DNA of 64,000 nucleotides. It comes from Rapana venosa. Its lineage: Eukaryota; Mollusca; Gastropoda; Neogastropoda; Muricidae. Location of the stretch: the NCBI GenBank assembly GCA_028751875.1, contig CM054167.1:30609824-30673823 (forward strand). The letters are read 5' to 3'. Below are positions 46,360-57,317 of the stretch, piece after piece; the stretch's first letter is position 1, and each line of letters opens with the position of its first letter. A model generated the notes under the pieces. The model searched no databases, was not told the DNA's origin, and saw only the letters and a list, made by a program, of their open reading frames with translations. The position numbers were made by a program, and so were the translations under genes.

Positions 46360-46850
46360 AGGTAGCCGCATTCCGACTTCGGAGATGTCTAATAACAAGA
46401 ATAAGAACAAGAACAACAAGAACAATAATAATAATGATAATAATAATAATAATAATAAATGGAATTTATATATAGCGCTGTATGCTGGGTATGTTTGTGT
46501 TTCCGTAAACCATCGAACGCTGGCATGAATTATGGGATCTTAAACGTGTATATTTGATCTTCTGCATGTGTATAAATTATTATACGCGAAGGGGATTAAG
46601 GCGCTGGAAGGTCTGGTGACATGAATTATGGGATCTTAAACGTGTATATTTGATCTTCTGCATGCCTATAGATTATTATACGCGAAGGGGATTAAGGCGC
46701 TGGAAGGTCTGCCCTTGAAGCTGACCTGGGAGATCGTAAAAATCGCCATCCTTGATTCATCAGACACCGGCCGCTGAGATTCGAACCCACGACCTCATGG
46801 ACCCATTGGACTGAAGTTAAATGGTCTTAACCACTCGGCTATAGCGTCCA
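46360..46850 (-). mobile_element. SINE-D, full-length with internal duplication
   Basis: On the minus strand the head reads GGACGCTATAGCCGAGTGGT (A box) and GTCGTGGGTTCGAATCTCAG (B box), like a Ser/Leu-type tRNA head. The body includes a unit of about 98 bp present twice in tandem (about 46520-46617 and 46618-46711, each containing GAATTATGGGATCTTAAACG). The 3' end (left) is AATGGAATTTATATATAGCG preceded by AATAAT repeats. Confidence 0.85.
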
Positions 46851-47155
46851 TCATCAAAATTAGTAAAATTAAATTTAAAAAAAATTACTAGCTGTAAGAA
46901 AAATGGAAAATGACCATGACACATGGATTCATTGTTTTTCTTGGTCCAATAGTTACATCTGAGCTGGATTGAGAGGATTAACAGTTTGTGTGGGGAAAAC
47001 CCCCCCAACCCAACCAAACCCAAAAAACCAACAAACAAACAAAACCCTGCGATCCTTGAGATTGAAGAAATTATGTTGGTCAAATCATGTTACTTGGGAG
47101 TCAGAAGCTGACCTTTCAAGGTAAATTCTTTTTTAAATGTTATTGTTGTGTTGCT
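46850..47155. other. unannotated spacer
   Basis: AT-rich with one ACCCCCCCAACCC stretch. Short open frames only, nothing recognised. Confidence 0.5.
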
Positions 47156-47157
47156 TA

Positions 47158-47512
47158 GGGAGGGCGGGATAGCCTGGTGGTCAGAGTGATGCGCATTGCG
47201 CTCGTGATCTGCTGACTCGGGTTCGATTCTCGTTCAAGAGGATTTTTCATCTAGAGTTAACATCAGTGCCGACTCCACTACCCCCAAAAGTCCTTCGGGA
47301 GAGACCATAAACCGAGGTCCCGTGTGGGAACGCACGCAGAACATATTGCTCATACGATAAAACCCGTTCCACTTTTCGGAAGAGTAGGAGGCCATTGTGT
47401 GCCGGTGGGAACGGATGACAACATTTCCAAAACTGCATATACACAGGGACTGGTTGTAAATAAAGCACATGAGTGTGTATTTCATAGTCCTCGAAATAAA
47501 AGAATAAAAGAA
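47158..47512 (+). mobile_element. SINE-A variant 2
   Basis: Head AGGGCGGGATAGCCTGGTGG and GGGTTCGATTCTCG, body with AGTCCTTCGGGAGAGACCAT, and 3' end AGTCCTCGAAATAAAAGAAT with AAAG repeats. Confidence 0.88.
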
Positions 47513-47576
47513 AGAAAGAGAGTTCTGATGCTGAGTCAGTTTTAATTAAGAATGTTGTGCCTAAACCCTAGTGATT

Positions 47577-47815
47577 AGAAGCTATGCATTCAGAATTTTT
47601 AAAAAGTTTGTGCCGGACAGTATTTCTCTTGATGGTATTAATTCTTTTTTCATTTAAAAAAAATATATTTCATTTATACCACTTTATGTCACGAGATTTT
47701 CTGCGTGAAATTCGGGCTGCTCTTCCCGGGGAGAGCGCCTCGCCACAAGAGCAGCGCCACCCTTTTTTTCTTTTTTTTTTTTTTGGGTCTGCAACTGTAT
47801 TTGTTTATTTTATAT
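47577..47815 (+). repeat. tandem duplication, unit copy 1
   Basis: The segment AGAAGCTATGCATTCAGAAT through GGTCTGCAACTGTATTTGTT recurs at 48168-48385 with minor differences. It contains a reversed SINE-C 3' module (CACTTTATGTCACGAGATTT, CCCGGGGAGAGCG, CACAAGAGCAGCGCCACC). A SINE-A separates the two units. Confidence 0.8.
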
Positions 47816-47833
47816 TTTATTTTATTTATTCTT

Positions 47834-48164
47834 TTATATCGAGGATAATGGAATAAGCACTCATGTGCTTTTTTACATCCAGTCCCCGTGTGTATGCGGT
47901 TTTGTAAATTTTGTCATCTGTTTCCACCGGCACACAATGACCTACTCTTACGAAAAGCGGAACAGGATTTAACGTGTGCGCAAGATGTTCTGCGTGCGTT
48001 CGCACACGGGGCCTCGGTTTATAGTCTCATCCGAAGGACTTTTGGGGAGAATGGAGTCTGCACTGATGTTGACTCCAGGGGAAAATATCCCCTTAAACGG
48101 GAATCGAACCCGGGTCGTCAGATTGCGAGCGCAATGTTCTAACCACTAGGCTATCCCGTCCAGT
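47834..48164 (-). mobile_element. SINE-A, full-length
   Basis: Plus order starts TTTTATATCGAGGATAATGG and ends AACCACTAGGCTATCCCGTCC. All parts of the family are present, including GGGAATCGAACCCGGGTCG (reverse B box). Confidence 0.93.
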
Positions 48165-48167
48165 AGA

Positions 48168-48385
48168 AGCTATGCATACAGAATTTTTAAAAAATAATTT
48201 TTGTGCCAGACAGTATTTCTCTTGATGGTAATAAATCTTTTTTCTTTTATATTTCATTTATACCACTTTATGTCACGAGATTTATCTGCGTGAAATTTGG
48301 GCTGCTCTCCCCGGGGAGAGCGCGTCGCCACAAGAGCAGCGCCACCTTTTTTTTTCTTTTTTGGTCTGCAACTGTATTTGTTTCC
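48168..48385 (+). repeat. tandem duplication, unit copy 2
   Basis: Repeat of 47577-47815. Here the sequence continues past GCAACTGTATTTGTTTCCC into the rest of a reversed SINE-C, whereas copy 1 is cut off, so this copy is the more complete original. Confidence 0.8.
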
Positions 48386-48485
48386 CTATCAGAGTGGCTT
48401 TTTTTTTCTAAGAATTTTGCCAGGGACAACTCTCTTGTTGCCGTGGTTTTTTTTACGTGCGCTGAATAATTTTGTGTCACACACG

Positions 48486-48516
<31 letters not shown>

Positions 48517-48560
48517 TAGCGCCCAGACCACCACTGATGGTCTAATGGATGGGGGGGTCT
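48250..48560 (-). mobile_element. SINE-C, truncated head
   Basis: In plus order: 3' module (TATACCACTTTATGTCACGA, CTCTCCCCGGGGAGAG), then TATCAGAGTGGCTTTTTTTT, GCCAGGGACAACTCTCTTGT, then the central block CGGTTTATCGTCTCATCCGA and CCAGACCACCACTGATGGTC. Same order as the plus-strand copy at 49277-49680. Confidence 0.82.
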
Positions 48561-48794
48561 TTATTTTCCTATAGGCAATTCTGAGTACAAGCACACTTAC
48601 CGCAACGTTCTCAAGCCAGTATCACCTGAGCGATGGCTGTATGAAGATACACTTCCTCTGCTGCCCGAGCCGGCATCATGAACTGATTTAACAAAATAGC
48701 AATAATTATACATACGACTTTAAATCAAAAATGAACGCGCAAAGTAAATGTACAGATAAAGACATCTTAATATACAGACCTATACAGACATTAG

Positions 48795-48905
48795 TTGGGT
48801 GGCGCTGCTCTTGTGGCGACGTGCTCTCCCCGGGGAGAGAGAGAGCAGCCCGAATTTCACGCAGAGAAATCTGCCGTGACTTAAAAGTGGTATAAATGAA
48901 GATAT
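48795..48905 (+). mobile_element. SINE-C 3' module
   Basis: GGCGCTGCTCTTGTGGCGAC, the 16-base palindrome CTCTCCCCGGGGAGAG, and CTGCCGTGACTTAAAAGTGG, then AAATAAATGAATAAATG repeats. Confidence 0.82.
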
Positions 48906-48971
48906 AAAAATAAATAAATGAATAAATGAATGAGTAGTTTTGGGCAGTAATTTAACCTTATGTAATATTCT

Positions 48972-49800
48972 TCATCGAATGCTCAGACAGCAACCACTGC
49001 TGTCTGTCATATTATGAGCGAAAATACATTGCGCTGCCGTTAATTATGCGCCTGACAAGTCAGGCCCAGGGCATCAGAGTTTGGCTGGGAGAATTATCTT
49101 TTAAATCTTTCAGGGGGGGGGGAAAAAAAAAGAGAGGGGGGGGGGGGGGGGGTGACGTGGGTGCAGAAGGTTGGACCGAGAAGGCAGAAGAAAGAAAACA
49201 GACAAGAAGGGAGTGACAAGAAGAAAAAAAGAACAAATCAGAAACAAAGAGACGGATAGAAAAGAGGGAATTTTTAGTGGATCGGTGGTCTAGAGGTAAC
49301 GCACCTGCCTAGAAGGTGGAAAGTCCGGGTTTCAAACGCGTGGTGGTTCGATCCCCGGTTGTTCCCGAAACTTTCCCCGCCATCCACTAGACCATGAGTG
49401 GTGGTCTGGGTTCTAGTCTTTCGGATGAGACGAGAAACCAAGATCCCACGTGCAATACTCATTTAGCGCACGTAAAAGAACCCAAGGCAACAATAGCATT
49501 TGTCCCTGGCAAATTTATGTAGAACAAAGCCACTCTGATTCCAAAAACATTATGCTGACAAGAATTTTTAAAAAAAGGGGGGCGCTGCTCTTGTAGCGAC
49601 TCACTCTCCCCGGGGAGAGAAGCCCGAGCTTCAAGCAGATAAATCTGCCGTGACTTAAGGTGTTATACAATACAATTCCTAGCGCAGAAGTTTCAGAAGG
49701 CGGGGATGTAGTTTATACTGACAGCCCCCCCCCCCCCCCCCCCCCCCATGAGGGGGAAAATGCAGGCATAACCCGCACTGTTTAGTGCACTACCCTCACC
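48972..49800 (+). mobile_element. family-E repeat interrupted by SINE-C
   Basis: The body CGAATGCTCAGACAGCAACC to GAAACAAAGAGACGGATAGA AAAG (48975-49265) is resumed at 49679 by GCGCAGAAGTTTCAGAAGGC and GTAGTTTATACTGACAG, matching the continuous order at 60045-60110. The SINE-C at 49277-49680 therefore inserted into it. A poly-G (49137-49152) and a poly-C (49726-49747) lie inside. Confidence 0.75.
49277..49680 (+). mobile_element. SINE-C, full-length
   Basis: tRNA-derived head TCGGTGGTCTAGAGGTAACG (A box) with GTGGTTCGATCCCCGG (B box). Central block AGTCTTTCGGATGAGACGAG AAACC (about 49415) is shared with SINE-A. The body has AAAGCCACTCTGATTCC, then the 3' module GGCGCTGCTCTTGTAGCGAC, CTCTCCCCGGGGAGAG and CTGCCGTGACTTAAGGTG. 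The copy at 62385-62578 shows the next part, a LINE-like GCGCTATATAAATTCC tail. Confidence 0.85.
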
Positions 49801-49831
49801 ATACAGACACTCTCTTTTTTGTTGTTGTTGT

Positions 49832-50062
49832 TAACATCAGTGCTGACTCCACTCCCTCCCTCCCCCCCCCCCCCCAAAAAAAAAAGTCATTCAGATGAGA
49901 CTATAAACGGAGGCCCCTGTGCGCGAATGCACACAGAACATCTTGGGCACACGTTAAAATCCGTTTCGTTTTTCGGAAGAATAGAACTACATACACACCA
50001 GATTGGATGTGAAAAAAAAGTACATGACAGCTTATTCCATTATCCTTGAAATAAAAATTTTA
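49832..50062 (+). mobile_element. SINE-A, 5'-truncated
   Basis: Begins at TTAACATCAGTGCTGACTCC, with a C and A homopolymer expansion (49862-49885) at the same internal site as in 34752-35115, then AGATGAGACTATAAACGGAG and the TTATTCCATTATCCTTGAAA end. Confidence 0.85.
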
Positions 50063-50502
50063 ATAATAAAATAATAGATAAATAAATAATAAATATCACT
50101 TTTCTCAACATCATGCCGACACAATGAACAGTGAAAACTTACCGAAATGTACTTTTAAATGCCCAAAGGTTACTACAATATATCCTGATGGTACAGAAAT
50201 ACTTTTGAATAACTGACAAGACACCATTTTCAGCTGTCAAAAAATGATTGATCCTCAAGATTGGCTTACACAGTTCCCCTACCAGAGACTATTGCTATGG
50301 TAGACAGTCCCAGAGAGGAATTTTTTTAAGAAACAGAAAAAGGCAGCTGACAAACAGCCTTTTCAATGAAAATGATGCTATAAAATACTTACAACAATCA
50401 AACTGACCCACAAAAAGTTAGCCAGCAGATGTCCAAAATACCAAACATGGAAAACACATGTTACTGTATACAGGCTACACACCACCTCTAAATCTTGCAA
50501 TT

Positions 50503-50538
<36 letters not shown>

Positions 50539-51642
50539 TTTTCCTATCATTATTGCATTCATACCGAACGTACAAAGGCATTCACGAAAAACAGCAACAA
50601 CAGCAACAACCTTTTTGAGAAAGACTAGCCTCTGACTCGAAACTCATGATTGCACAAATCTGATAGGTTTGTGTGTTTTTTCTTTTTTTTCAGCAAACAC
50701 TGTACTCCCTCAGTCATTTGTCGTCTGCTATCTTCGTATCAAAAATATGCATACGCAGGTCAACAGTGTAGACATGCCATCGTCATTTGATTATCATTTC
50801 CAACTTTTTCATGAATACTTTGTATTATTCCTTGTCCCAAGTTTTAATACACAATGCACTTTTTTCATACTTTTTAAGAAAGTCTGAGCAAAATCAGCAA
50901 ACAATTATTCTTTCTGTCTAGTTTTCCCCGGAAGCTAAAGGTGGAGTATAACCTAATAGTATCTATGACCTTCAACTTCCTCTTTAGGTTTGGAATTATC
51001 TTCCCTTTGTTGAAGACTTCAGAATTGATAGACTTTCTGATCGACTTCTCGACAGAAAGAAAACAGCGAAAACGTGTATGAGGCTTGTTCTTGTGGACAT
51101 GCCAAGCCATTCAGCTTGAGAAGTACAGTGTTCTGATTAGCAGAAGGATAAAAGCTCATCTACAATCGGGATTTTATCACCACGAATGTAAGTTGAAAAT
51201 GTATCTTGAATTCATGACTCAAGAGCCAAGTTAAACAAAAGTTAACATTGGCTAAGTACTATGTCTATGGTTTAGCACTTATTAGTAGTAATACTTAAAC
51301 TGTAAACTGCACGGTACAGACATAGTGCGCAGTGCTGATACTAGTGACAGTGATACATCAATTTAATTATTTCCTAACGATGAATCTGCTCAGTCGGCAT
51401 AACAGCATATTGAGCATAGACCTAATCAAAGGCACATTCTCCATTATAAAACACTACCACATCGAAGAAAAAAAGATCCCGGATTTGTTCTCCAGCTTAG
51501 GCATACCTAGTTTTAATGTTAATCATCTATGACATTGATTTAAATTGGGTTGGAAATGTGCATGAAAATAATAACAGACCCCATTGTACAGTAGTTAAAA
51601 TTAAAAAGCTAAGACGATGGATCCATGCATAAATAAATACAG

Positions 51643-51699
<57 letters not shown>

Positions 51700-52080
51700 A
51701 CTTTGTGTCACTGTGTGTGTGTGTGACTTTGTGTCACTGTGTGTGTCACTGTGTGTGTGTGTGTCTCTGTGTGTGTGTGTGTTATATTTTTATATGAAGC
51801 TGTCTTGGAATGTTTAAACCAATATGAAATGTAGCTTTCACAGAGTCATATTCTTTGAGATTATGATTCGCATCATTGTGCCTGTACTGTAGTGTCACTG
51901 TCAGTATTCTGAGTATTGTAATTGCCCTTCATGGGATGATTATTAAAGTGTTTTTGACTTGACTCATCAATGTTAGCTTCAGCCAGTTCAGGAAGAATTT
52001 TTTTTTTTATCTGCTTCAAGTTGAACTTCAAGTAAACAATGAACGTACCTCAACAGAGACTCGTATAGTCATACTCAGAC
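50062..52080. other. unique AT-rich DNA with poly-C and GT tracts
   Basis: Holds poly-C of 35 bases at 50504-50538 and an interrupted (GT)n at 51641-51782. Near 51940-51965 the sequence GATGATTATTAAAGTGTTTT followed by TGACTTGACTC resembles a LINE 3' terminus, but there is no more support. No gene is recognised. Confidence 0.6.
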
Positions 52081-52181
52081 TCTCATCTGCTGTAATATCC
52101 CATAAGATGCTCTGCTAGTGCTACTCCATGCCTACAGCTCAGTGCCAAGAAATGCACACACACACACACACACACACACAA

Positions 52182-52213
52182 TATATATATGACTTTCTGC
52201 CAAAAGGTCGTCA
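52182..52213 (+). repeat. left terminal inverted repeat
   Basis: TATATATATGACTTTCTGCC followed by AAAAGGTCGTCA. It pairs with 55404-55435. A (CA)n tract lies immediately outside at 52155-52180. Confidence 0.75.
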
Positions 52214-54233
52214 CCCAGAGGGGTGGTCTCTTTGAAAAAAAAAAAAATGCTTCTGAAAAGATCTGACTGTTGTTTTTTTGTGTGGGTGTTGTGAAAGAGT
52301 TAAATATATAGTAGAAATAAAATGTAGGCATAATTGGACAGGGTTGCCGAGAAATTGAAGCTTAAATGTCATTTTTGCAAGAAAAAATGGCGCCCAAAAA
52401 CGGACACTGCTACACCATCGACAAACAAAACTCGTTCAGAGCCAAAGTACTGTCGGAATACTACTTCTCTTTTAATAATAGAAAGAAGAAAAGTCAAACA
52501 AACAGAGCACCAAAAAAGGTGTCAGGTACAAGAAAACCGATTTCAAAAATAAAGCGGTCGCACATAACCTTCGGTGTAATCACATTTCCACATCGACCTC
52601 CGAACTTTCGAATCGTCATCTGCGATAACGTGGGCACAAAGGAGCTGCCTGCGATCTATTTTCGGTTGACCAATGAGGAAGCTACACCAGGAAATGAGAA
52701 CCGGTTTATTTTCTATTCGGTTTTCTTTTTCAATGGAAGTTTTGTCATCCACCCGATTTTTGGTGTAATCACTGATGTACGACAAATCTGGTGATAAAAA
52801 CGCTAAATTAAAAACGATAATTTTGAAACGTTTACTACACTTTCGTTTAGTCACGTGACAGCCACCATGTGATTTAAACCTTCACAAAGCATCGTTCGTG
52901 GAGAGCAACAACTTCGAAAAGGTGAGTGGTACTCAGTAATAGTAAGCTGACGTACGACCATTTAGTAGATAAAATGACCTGCGACCCTTATTTTTGTGAC
53001 ATTAACTCACTTTGGGGGGTTATTATGGTGTAAAATGAAGATTGTTCGTTAATAAGAAAAAAACATGTGATCTGAACTGTCTATGAGACCAATGACATAG
53101 ATGATTTGGCAATTTTATGATGAACCAGATTTTTTTTTTCTCTCAGTTTACACCAAACCGTTTAGTGTAATCAAGATATGCGATCACTGATGATGTGCGA
53201 CGTGTATTTTTAGAATGTTTTTTTTAAGTTTGTTCAAGTTATGATCTGTAGATTAAAGAGTGATTTAAAAAACAAATTTTATTTGTTTTTGTGTGCCTAA
53301 AGAGAGACAGAGAGTTGAAAGAATAAGCTGGAGGTCAGATTTGATAAAAAAAGAGTTTTTCTTCTTTGATTACACAAAGGGGATTGTTGTAAGCATGATG
53401 TGCAATCAAATTTTGCAGCTTTTGCTAGTATTACAAAAATACTTGGTTTAGATTTTATTTTATATTATTTTGTTAAATAGTACAGTGTTATTTGTATGTA
53501 GGGCCATGGGTAGTTGGGTTTGTGATAGGAATGCTCTTGCCCTATGCAGATATTGATCAATTGTGAAAAATATTGTTTAGTTTCCTACAGTTCTGGTTTG
53601 TTCAAATGTTTTATAAAAATAGTTTTTGATGATTTGTTTTTAAAAAAGCTCAGTCTTGCATATAATATCCAAAGTATCACTTTGACGTGCTGAATATTTC
53701 ATCAGGTTTGATATGAGTATGTTTTTAGAGTAAACATGAGGTATGACCAAGACATTGTGTGTAATACTGATATGTGATTAAAAAGGTAGTGTGTAAAATT
53801 AGAGTTCAGTTATAACATTTCTTAGCAAATCTGCTGTGAAAACATTTTAAAGATATGGTAGCATGTTTTGTAACAAATAAAAAGACAGACTTCATGACTC
53901 AAAGCAGAATGAAAGATAAAAACTGAACATTTTGTTACAAGTTAGACAATTTTACATTAGATGGGTCAGAGCCCAAACAGTATATTCTTACAGGTATTAC
54001 ATCCTTTTATGGTTTTAAGATACACAGGATGTATGCTGAAAATTATCTTTATATCTGTGTTTAATATTTATACACAAAATAATGAAATAGTATATGATAT
54101 ATAAATACAAACTTGTTCAAAACCTGCACAGTATATTACATAGTAGCTTATGAAATTAACTGAATAACATTAGGGCTTTCTGAAACTTCAGAAGAAATGT
54201 AATTACATTTTTTTCTTTAAAATCTATTTCAGG

Positions 54234-54416
54234 ATGGCCAGGGTTCCAAAGAAGAAGGCCGGGAAGCTTTCCAATGCTGAAAGATGCCGAGCATACAGAG
54301 AGAAAATCGAGAAATTCTTCTTTTTGTTTGTTTGTTTGTTTTGGTGTGTAAACCAATACCAGACTATTTCCCTTGCTATTAAAAAACCCCAAACCACTGA
54401 TGCACTGAATGTCTGA
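54234..54416 (+). CDS. short basic open frame behind a possible spliced 5' leader
   Basis: An ATG at 54234 in a good context (AGGATGG) opens a 60-codon frame. Residues 1-27 are strongly basic (MARVPKKKAGKLSNAERCRA and on), then it degenerates into Phe/Leu-rich sequence from a T-rich stretch and stops. TATTTCAG just before the ATG (54225-54232) is a good 3' splice site, and AAAAGGTGAGTGG at 52917-52929 is a good 5' splice site, so a leader exon ending at 52920 could be joined to it. The KLSNAERCRAYREK style is seen in uncharacterised invertebrate proteins; I assign no function. It may be the truncated start of a transposon or captured host gene. Confidence 0.3.
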   Translation: MARVPKKKAGKLSNAERCRAYREKIEKFFFLFVCLFWCVNQYQTISLAIKKPQTTDALNV

Positions 54417-54536
54417 TAATTTTCTGTCAAGCACTAGTAATTACTTCTGATACTAGGAGAAAGCATATTATGTCAGACATTTTATAGTGTGTTTTGCCAC
54501 TAATGTGGTTACATTTTTACCATTGTGCTTTTTCTT

Positions 54537-54567
<31 letters not shown>

Positions 54568-55403
54568 TTGTATTTCTTTGGTTCATTGTAAAAATATAGT
54601 GAAAATTTTGATAAATAATTTTTTTAAATACATTTTATTGCTATTGTTCAAACTTGCTTCACTTTATTTCTTGGGTCTGATCATCTTTGAAAGTAATGTG
54701 TTGCCTACTGTCCCCAACTCCCATCACATTCTAATGTGTAAGTTGGGTTTTTTCCATTTCTATAGACATGTTTATAAGTGGATTCACGTGTTTTATGTGA
54801 GAAACAAGAAAACATCGGTGCAGGAGAGCATTTTTGATTGAAACAGGTATGAATTGTAGGTCATGTAGTGTTTTGGCGTAATACTGATGTGCGACATATT
54901 TGTTGGTTTTTGCATTTTCCTCTTTGAAATAAAAAAGATTGACATAAATTGAGTCTGTGGTGTGATCTTATTGTATATATGATGTGTTACATGGAACACA
55001 AAACAGTATATGTTATCCCATGTTATTAGTAGAAAACTGAAAAAAACTGTTGGATGTCGCACTTCACTGATTACCACACAAACAGCTTCCCATGACCCAT
55101 CAATTATTTGAAGGGAAAAAATTTTCTGGTCATACACATTGATATGAACATACTCTTCTCAAATATATTCATTTTTGTTATACAAACATATAAAAAAACA
55201 GACTTAATTAGGTAGTTGGTGGTAATCACTGAGGTGCGACAAACCAGTGCAATAAAATTCTAAATGCTATTTTCTCTAAAACTAAATGTCAAACTATCTT
55301 TTCCTCTCACATGTTAATTCCACATGAGTGCCCCTTTCGAGAAATGCACTTGGTTCAAGTTTTCCAGTTACTTTGTGTTCAACCCCCCTTGTCCTATTTT
55401 CAT

Positions 55404-55435
55404 GACGACCTTTTGGCAGGAAGTCATATATATAT
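55404..55435 (-). repeat. right terminal inverted repeat
   Basis: TGACGACCTTTTGGCAGGAA followed by GTCATATATATA, the reverse complement of the left repeat with one difference, followed by a (TA)n tract to about 55462. Confidence 0.75.
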
Positions 55436-55866
55436 ATAAATATATATATATATATTATATATACAGAAACTGAGAAAGCCATGACTCATGCATGATGAAG
55501 GCATTGATAATTCATTATTGATCAATTGATGGGTATTCTATTTCTAAAGTTCTGTAGCGGGTTTTGCAAAAGATAATGCATCATCGTCTTTTTTATGATT
55601 AGAAATCATAATCACTAAAATGTCAATTTGACATAGTAGCTATGATGAATGTGACATAATTATCATTATGTCATATGACTTTTTTTGTTTCTGAGAGTGA
55701 GACCATCCCTTTAAATTATAAAAGAGGTGACAAATTTTCTCCCTCTGTCTTTTATGTTTCACTTTCATTGTTTCAGTGACCATCCCTAGTAAAATGGGTA
55801 TTAACAAAATTATTCTCCTTCACTCTCTCTGAATTTTCAGAGACCATCCCTTGTAAGTGATATCAT

Positions 55867-57317
55867 CTATCTATCTATCTATCTGTCCCGTAGTCTGACG
55901 ACCGTGGGGGCACCCTCAAAGACTCAGCAACCAGTTCCCTCCATTCCTCTCTCTGTTCTGCCTTTCTCAGGGTTTTGTTGAGTTCTAGGCCTGTCCATTC
56001 ACTGATGTTATCCTCCCAGCTCTTCCTTGGTCTGCCTCTTCTTCTTCCTCCTTGGACAGTGCCTTGCAAAACTGTCTTTGTAATTCCTTGGGATCTTGTG
56101 ACATGCCCATACCACTTAAGTTTACGCTTTTTCACGATCGTTAGAAGGTTCTCATAGGGTCCAATGGTTTGCTGGATTCTGTTATGCACGCTTTCGTTGC
56201 TTATGTGGTCTTTGTAGGAGATGCCAAGGAGTCTCCGAAAGCATCTCATCTCCACTGCCTGTACTCTTCTCTCCAAATCTGCAGTCAGGGTCCATGATTC
56301 ACAGGCATACAGAAATATGGATATGACAAGGGAGCGCATTAGTCTGATCTTGGAGATAAGTGAGATATTCTTGTCTCTCCAGATGGTGTTTAGTTTTGAC
56401 AAAGCTGTTATTGTCTGTGCAGTCCTGCATACTACTTCTGGCTTGGATCCCTGGTCTGATACACTGGCTCCCAGGTACTTGAAGCTTTGAACTGTTTCCA
56501 GTTTCTGGTCATTAACCCTGATATCAGTGCTAATGCCGTTGGTGTTATCAGTCATCAGTTTGGTCTTCTCTGCACTGATTTCCATGCCGTATGTTTTGGA
56601 GGCCTTATCCAAGTGTTCTGTTAGGCTGGCAAGCTCTTTTTCTGATCCTGCTATTCCATCAATGTCATCTGCGAAGCGGAGGTTTGTGATCGTTCTGCCA
56701 CCAATGCTGACTGATCCTTCATGATGTTCCAGTGCATCAGCCATGATTCTCTCAAGGAAGATGTTGAAAAGAGTGGGTGAGAGTAGACAGCCCTGCCTTA
56801 CTCCAACTGTTGTTCGAAACCATTCTCCAATGTTGTTGTTGTAGTACACTGCACTGGGGCCTCGCTGTACAGCTGTTTGATGACTCTGATCAGGTTTGCA
56901 TTGATGCTGTACAAATTCATGGTTGCCCACAAAGCTGCATGCCACACCCTGTCAAATGCCTTCTTAAAATCGATAAATACGTGGTAAAGGTCTTGTTGAT
57001 GTTGAAGGTACCGCTCACATAGTATTCTGAGGTTGAATATCTGTTCTGTTGTGCTGCGCCCTGCTCTGAAACCTGCTTGTTCCTCAGCAATGATGGTCTC
57101 TGCTTGTGGCTTCAGTCTATTCAATATTATCTGCAGCATGACCTTGCTTGGGTGACATATGAGGCTGATTGTGCGGTAATTATGGCATTGTTGTAGATTT
57201 CCTTTCTTGGGGAGGGTGATGATGAGTGACTGCGTCCATGGTGTTGGCCATTTTCCTGTCTGCCAGATCTTGTTGCAGATTCTTAGTAGGGCGCTGATCA
57301 TGGCTTCCCCTCCAGCT
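55867..57317 (-). pseudogene. 5'-truncated RTE-like LINE with target-site duplication
   Basis: The direct repeat AGTGATATCAT flanks the insertion at 55856-55866 and 57318-57328. The 3' end (left) carries an (ATAG)n tail. The minus strand encodes the reverse transcriptase in two overlapping frames. The first (about 57317-56798) has LPKKGNLQQCHNYRTISLIC, EEQAGFRAGRSTTEQI and FIDFKKAFDRVWH, where the D of IDF is catalytic. The second (about 56900-55875) has GVRQGCLLSPTLFN, RFADDIDGIAGS (FADD catalytic motif), AEKTKLMTDN and a C-terminal LKWYGHVTRSQG plus GRRRGRPRKSW region typical of this group. A frameshift near 56870 separates them. The endonuclease is absent, as usual for 5'-truncated copies. 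Confidence 0.92.

Larger units (their letters stand above)
52182..55435. mobile_element. candidate DNA element with terminal inverted repeats
   Basis: The left end reads (TA)n then GACTTTCTGCCAAAAGGTCG TCA. The right end (55404-55435) is its reverse complement with one mismatch, again followed outward by (TA)n. The inverted repeats are about 32 bp counting the AT part and about 3.25 kb apart. Inside, a motif like GTAATCACTGATGTGCGACA recurs in both orientations (52762-52784, 53182-53202, 54875-54896, 55055-55077 reversed, 55221-55241; weaker at 52573, 52942, 53761). There is no intact transposase, so it would be non-autonomous. The insertion target appears to be a TA microsatellite. Confidence 0.6.

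Noticed and set aside
52366..52794. 142-codon open frame near the left end of the inverted-repeat element
   Set aside because: It has no recognisable domain, and two of its segments (FGVIT and IFGVITDVRQ) are translations of the repeated GTAATCACTGATG motif. It is more likely promoter or subterminal DNA than protein.
56221..56490. plus-strand open frames over 55975-57022
   Set aside because: They are shadows of the minus-strand RTE-like reverse transcriptase.
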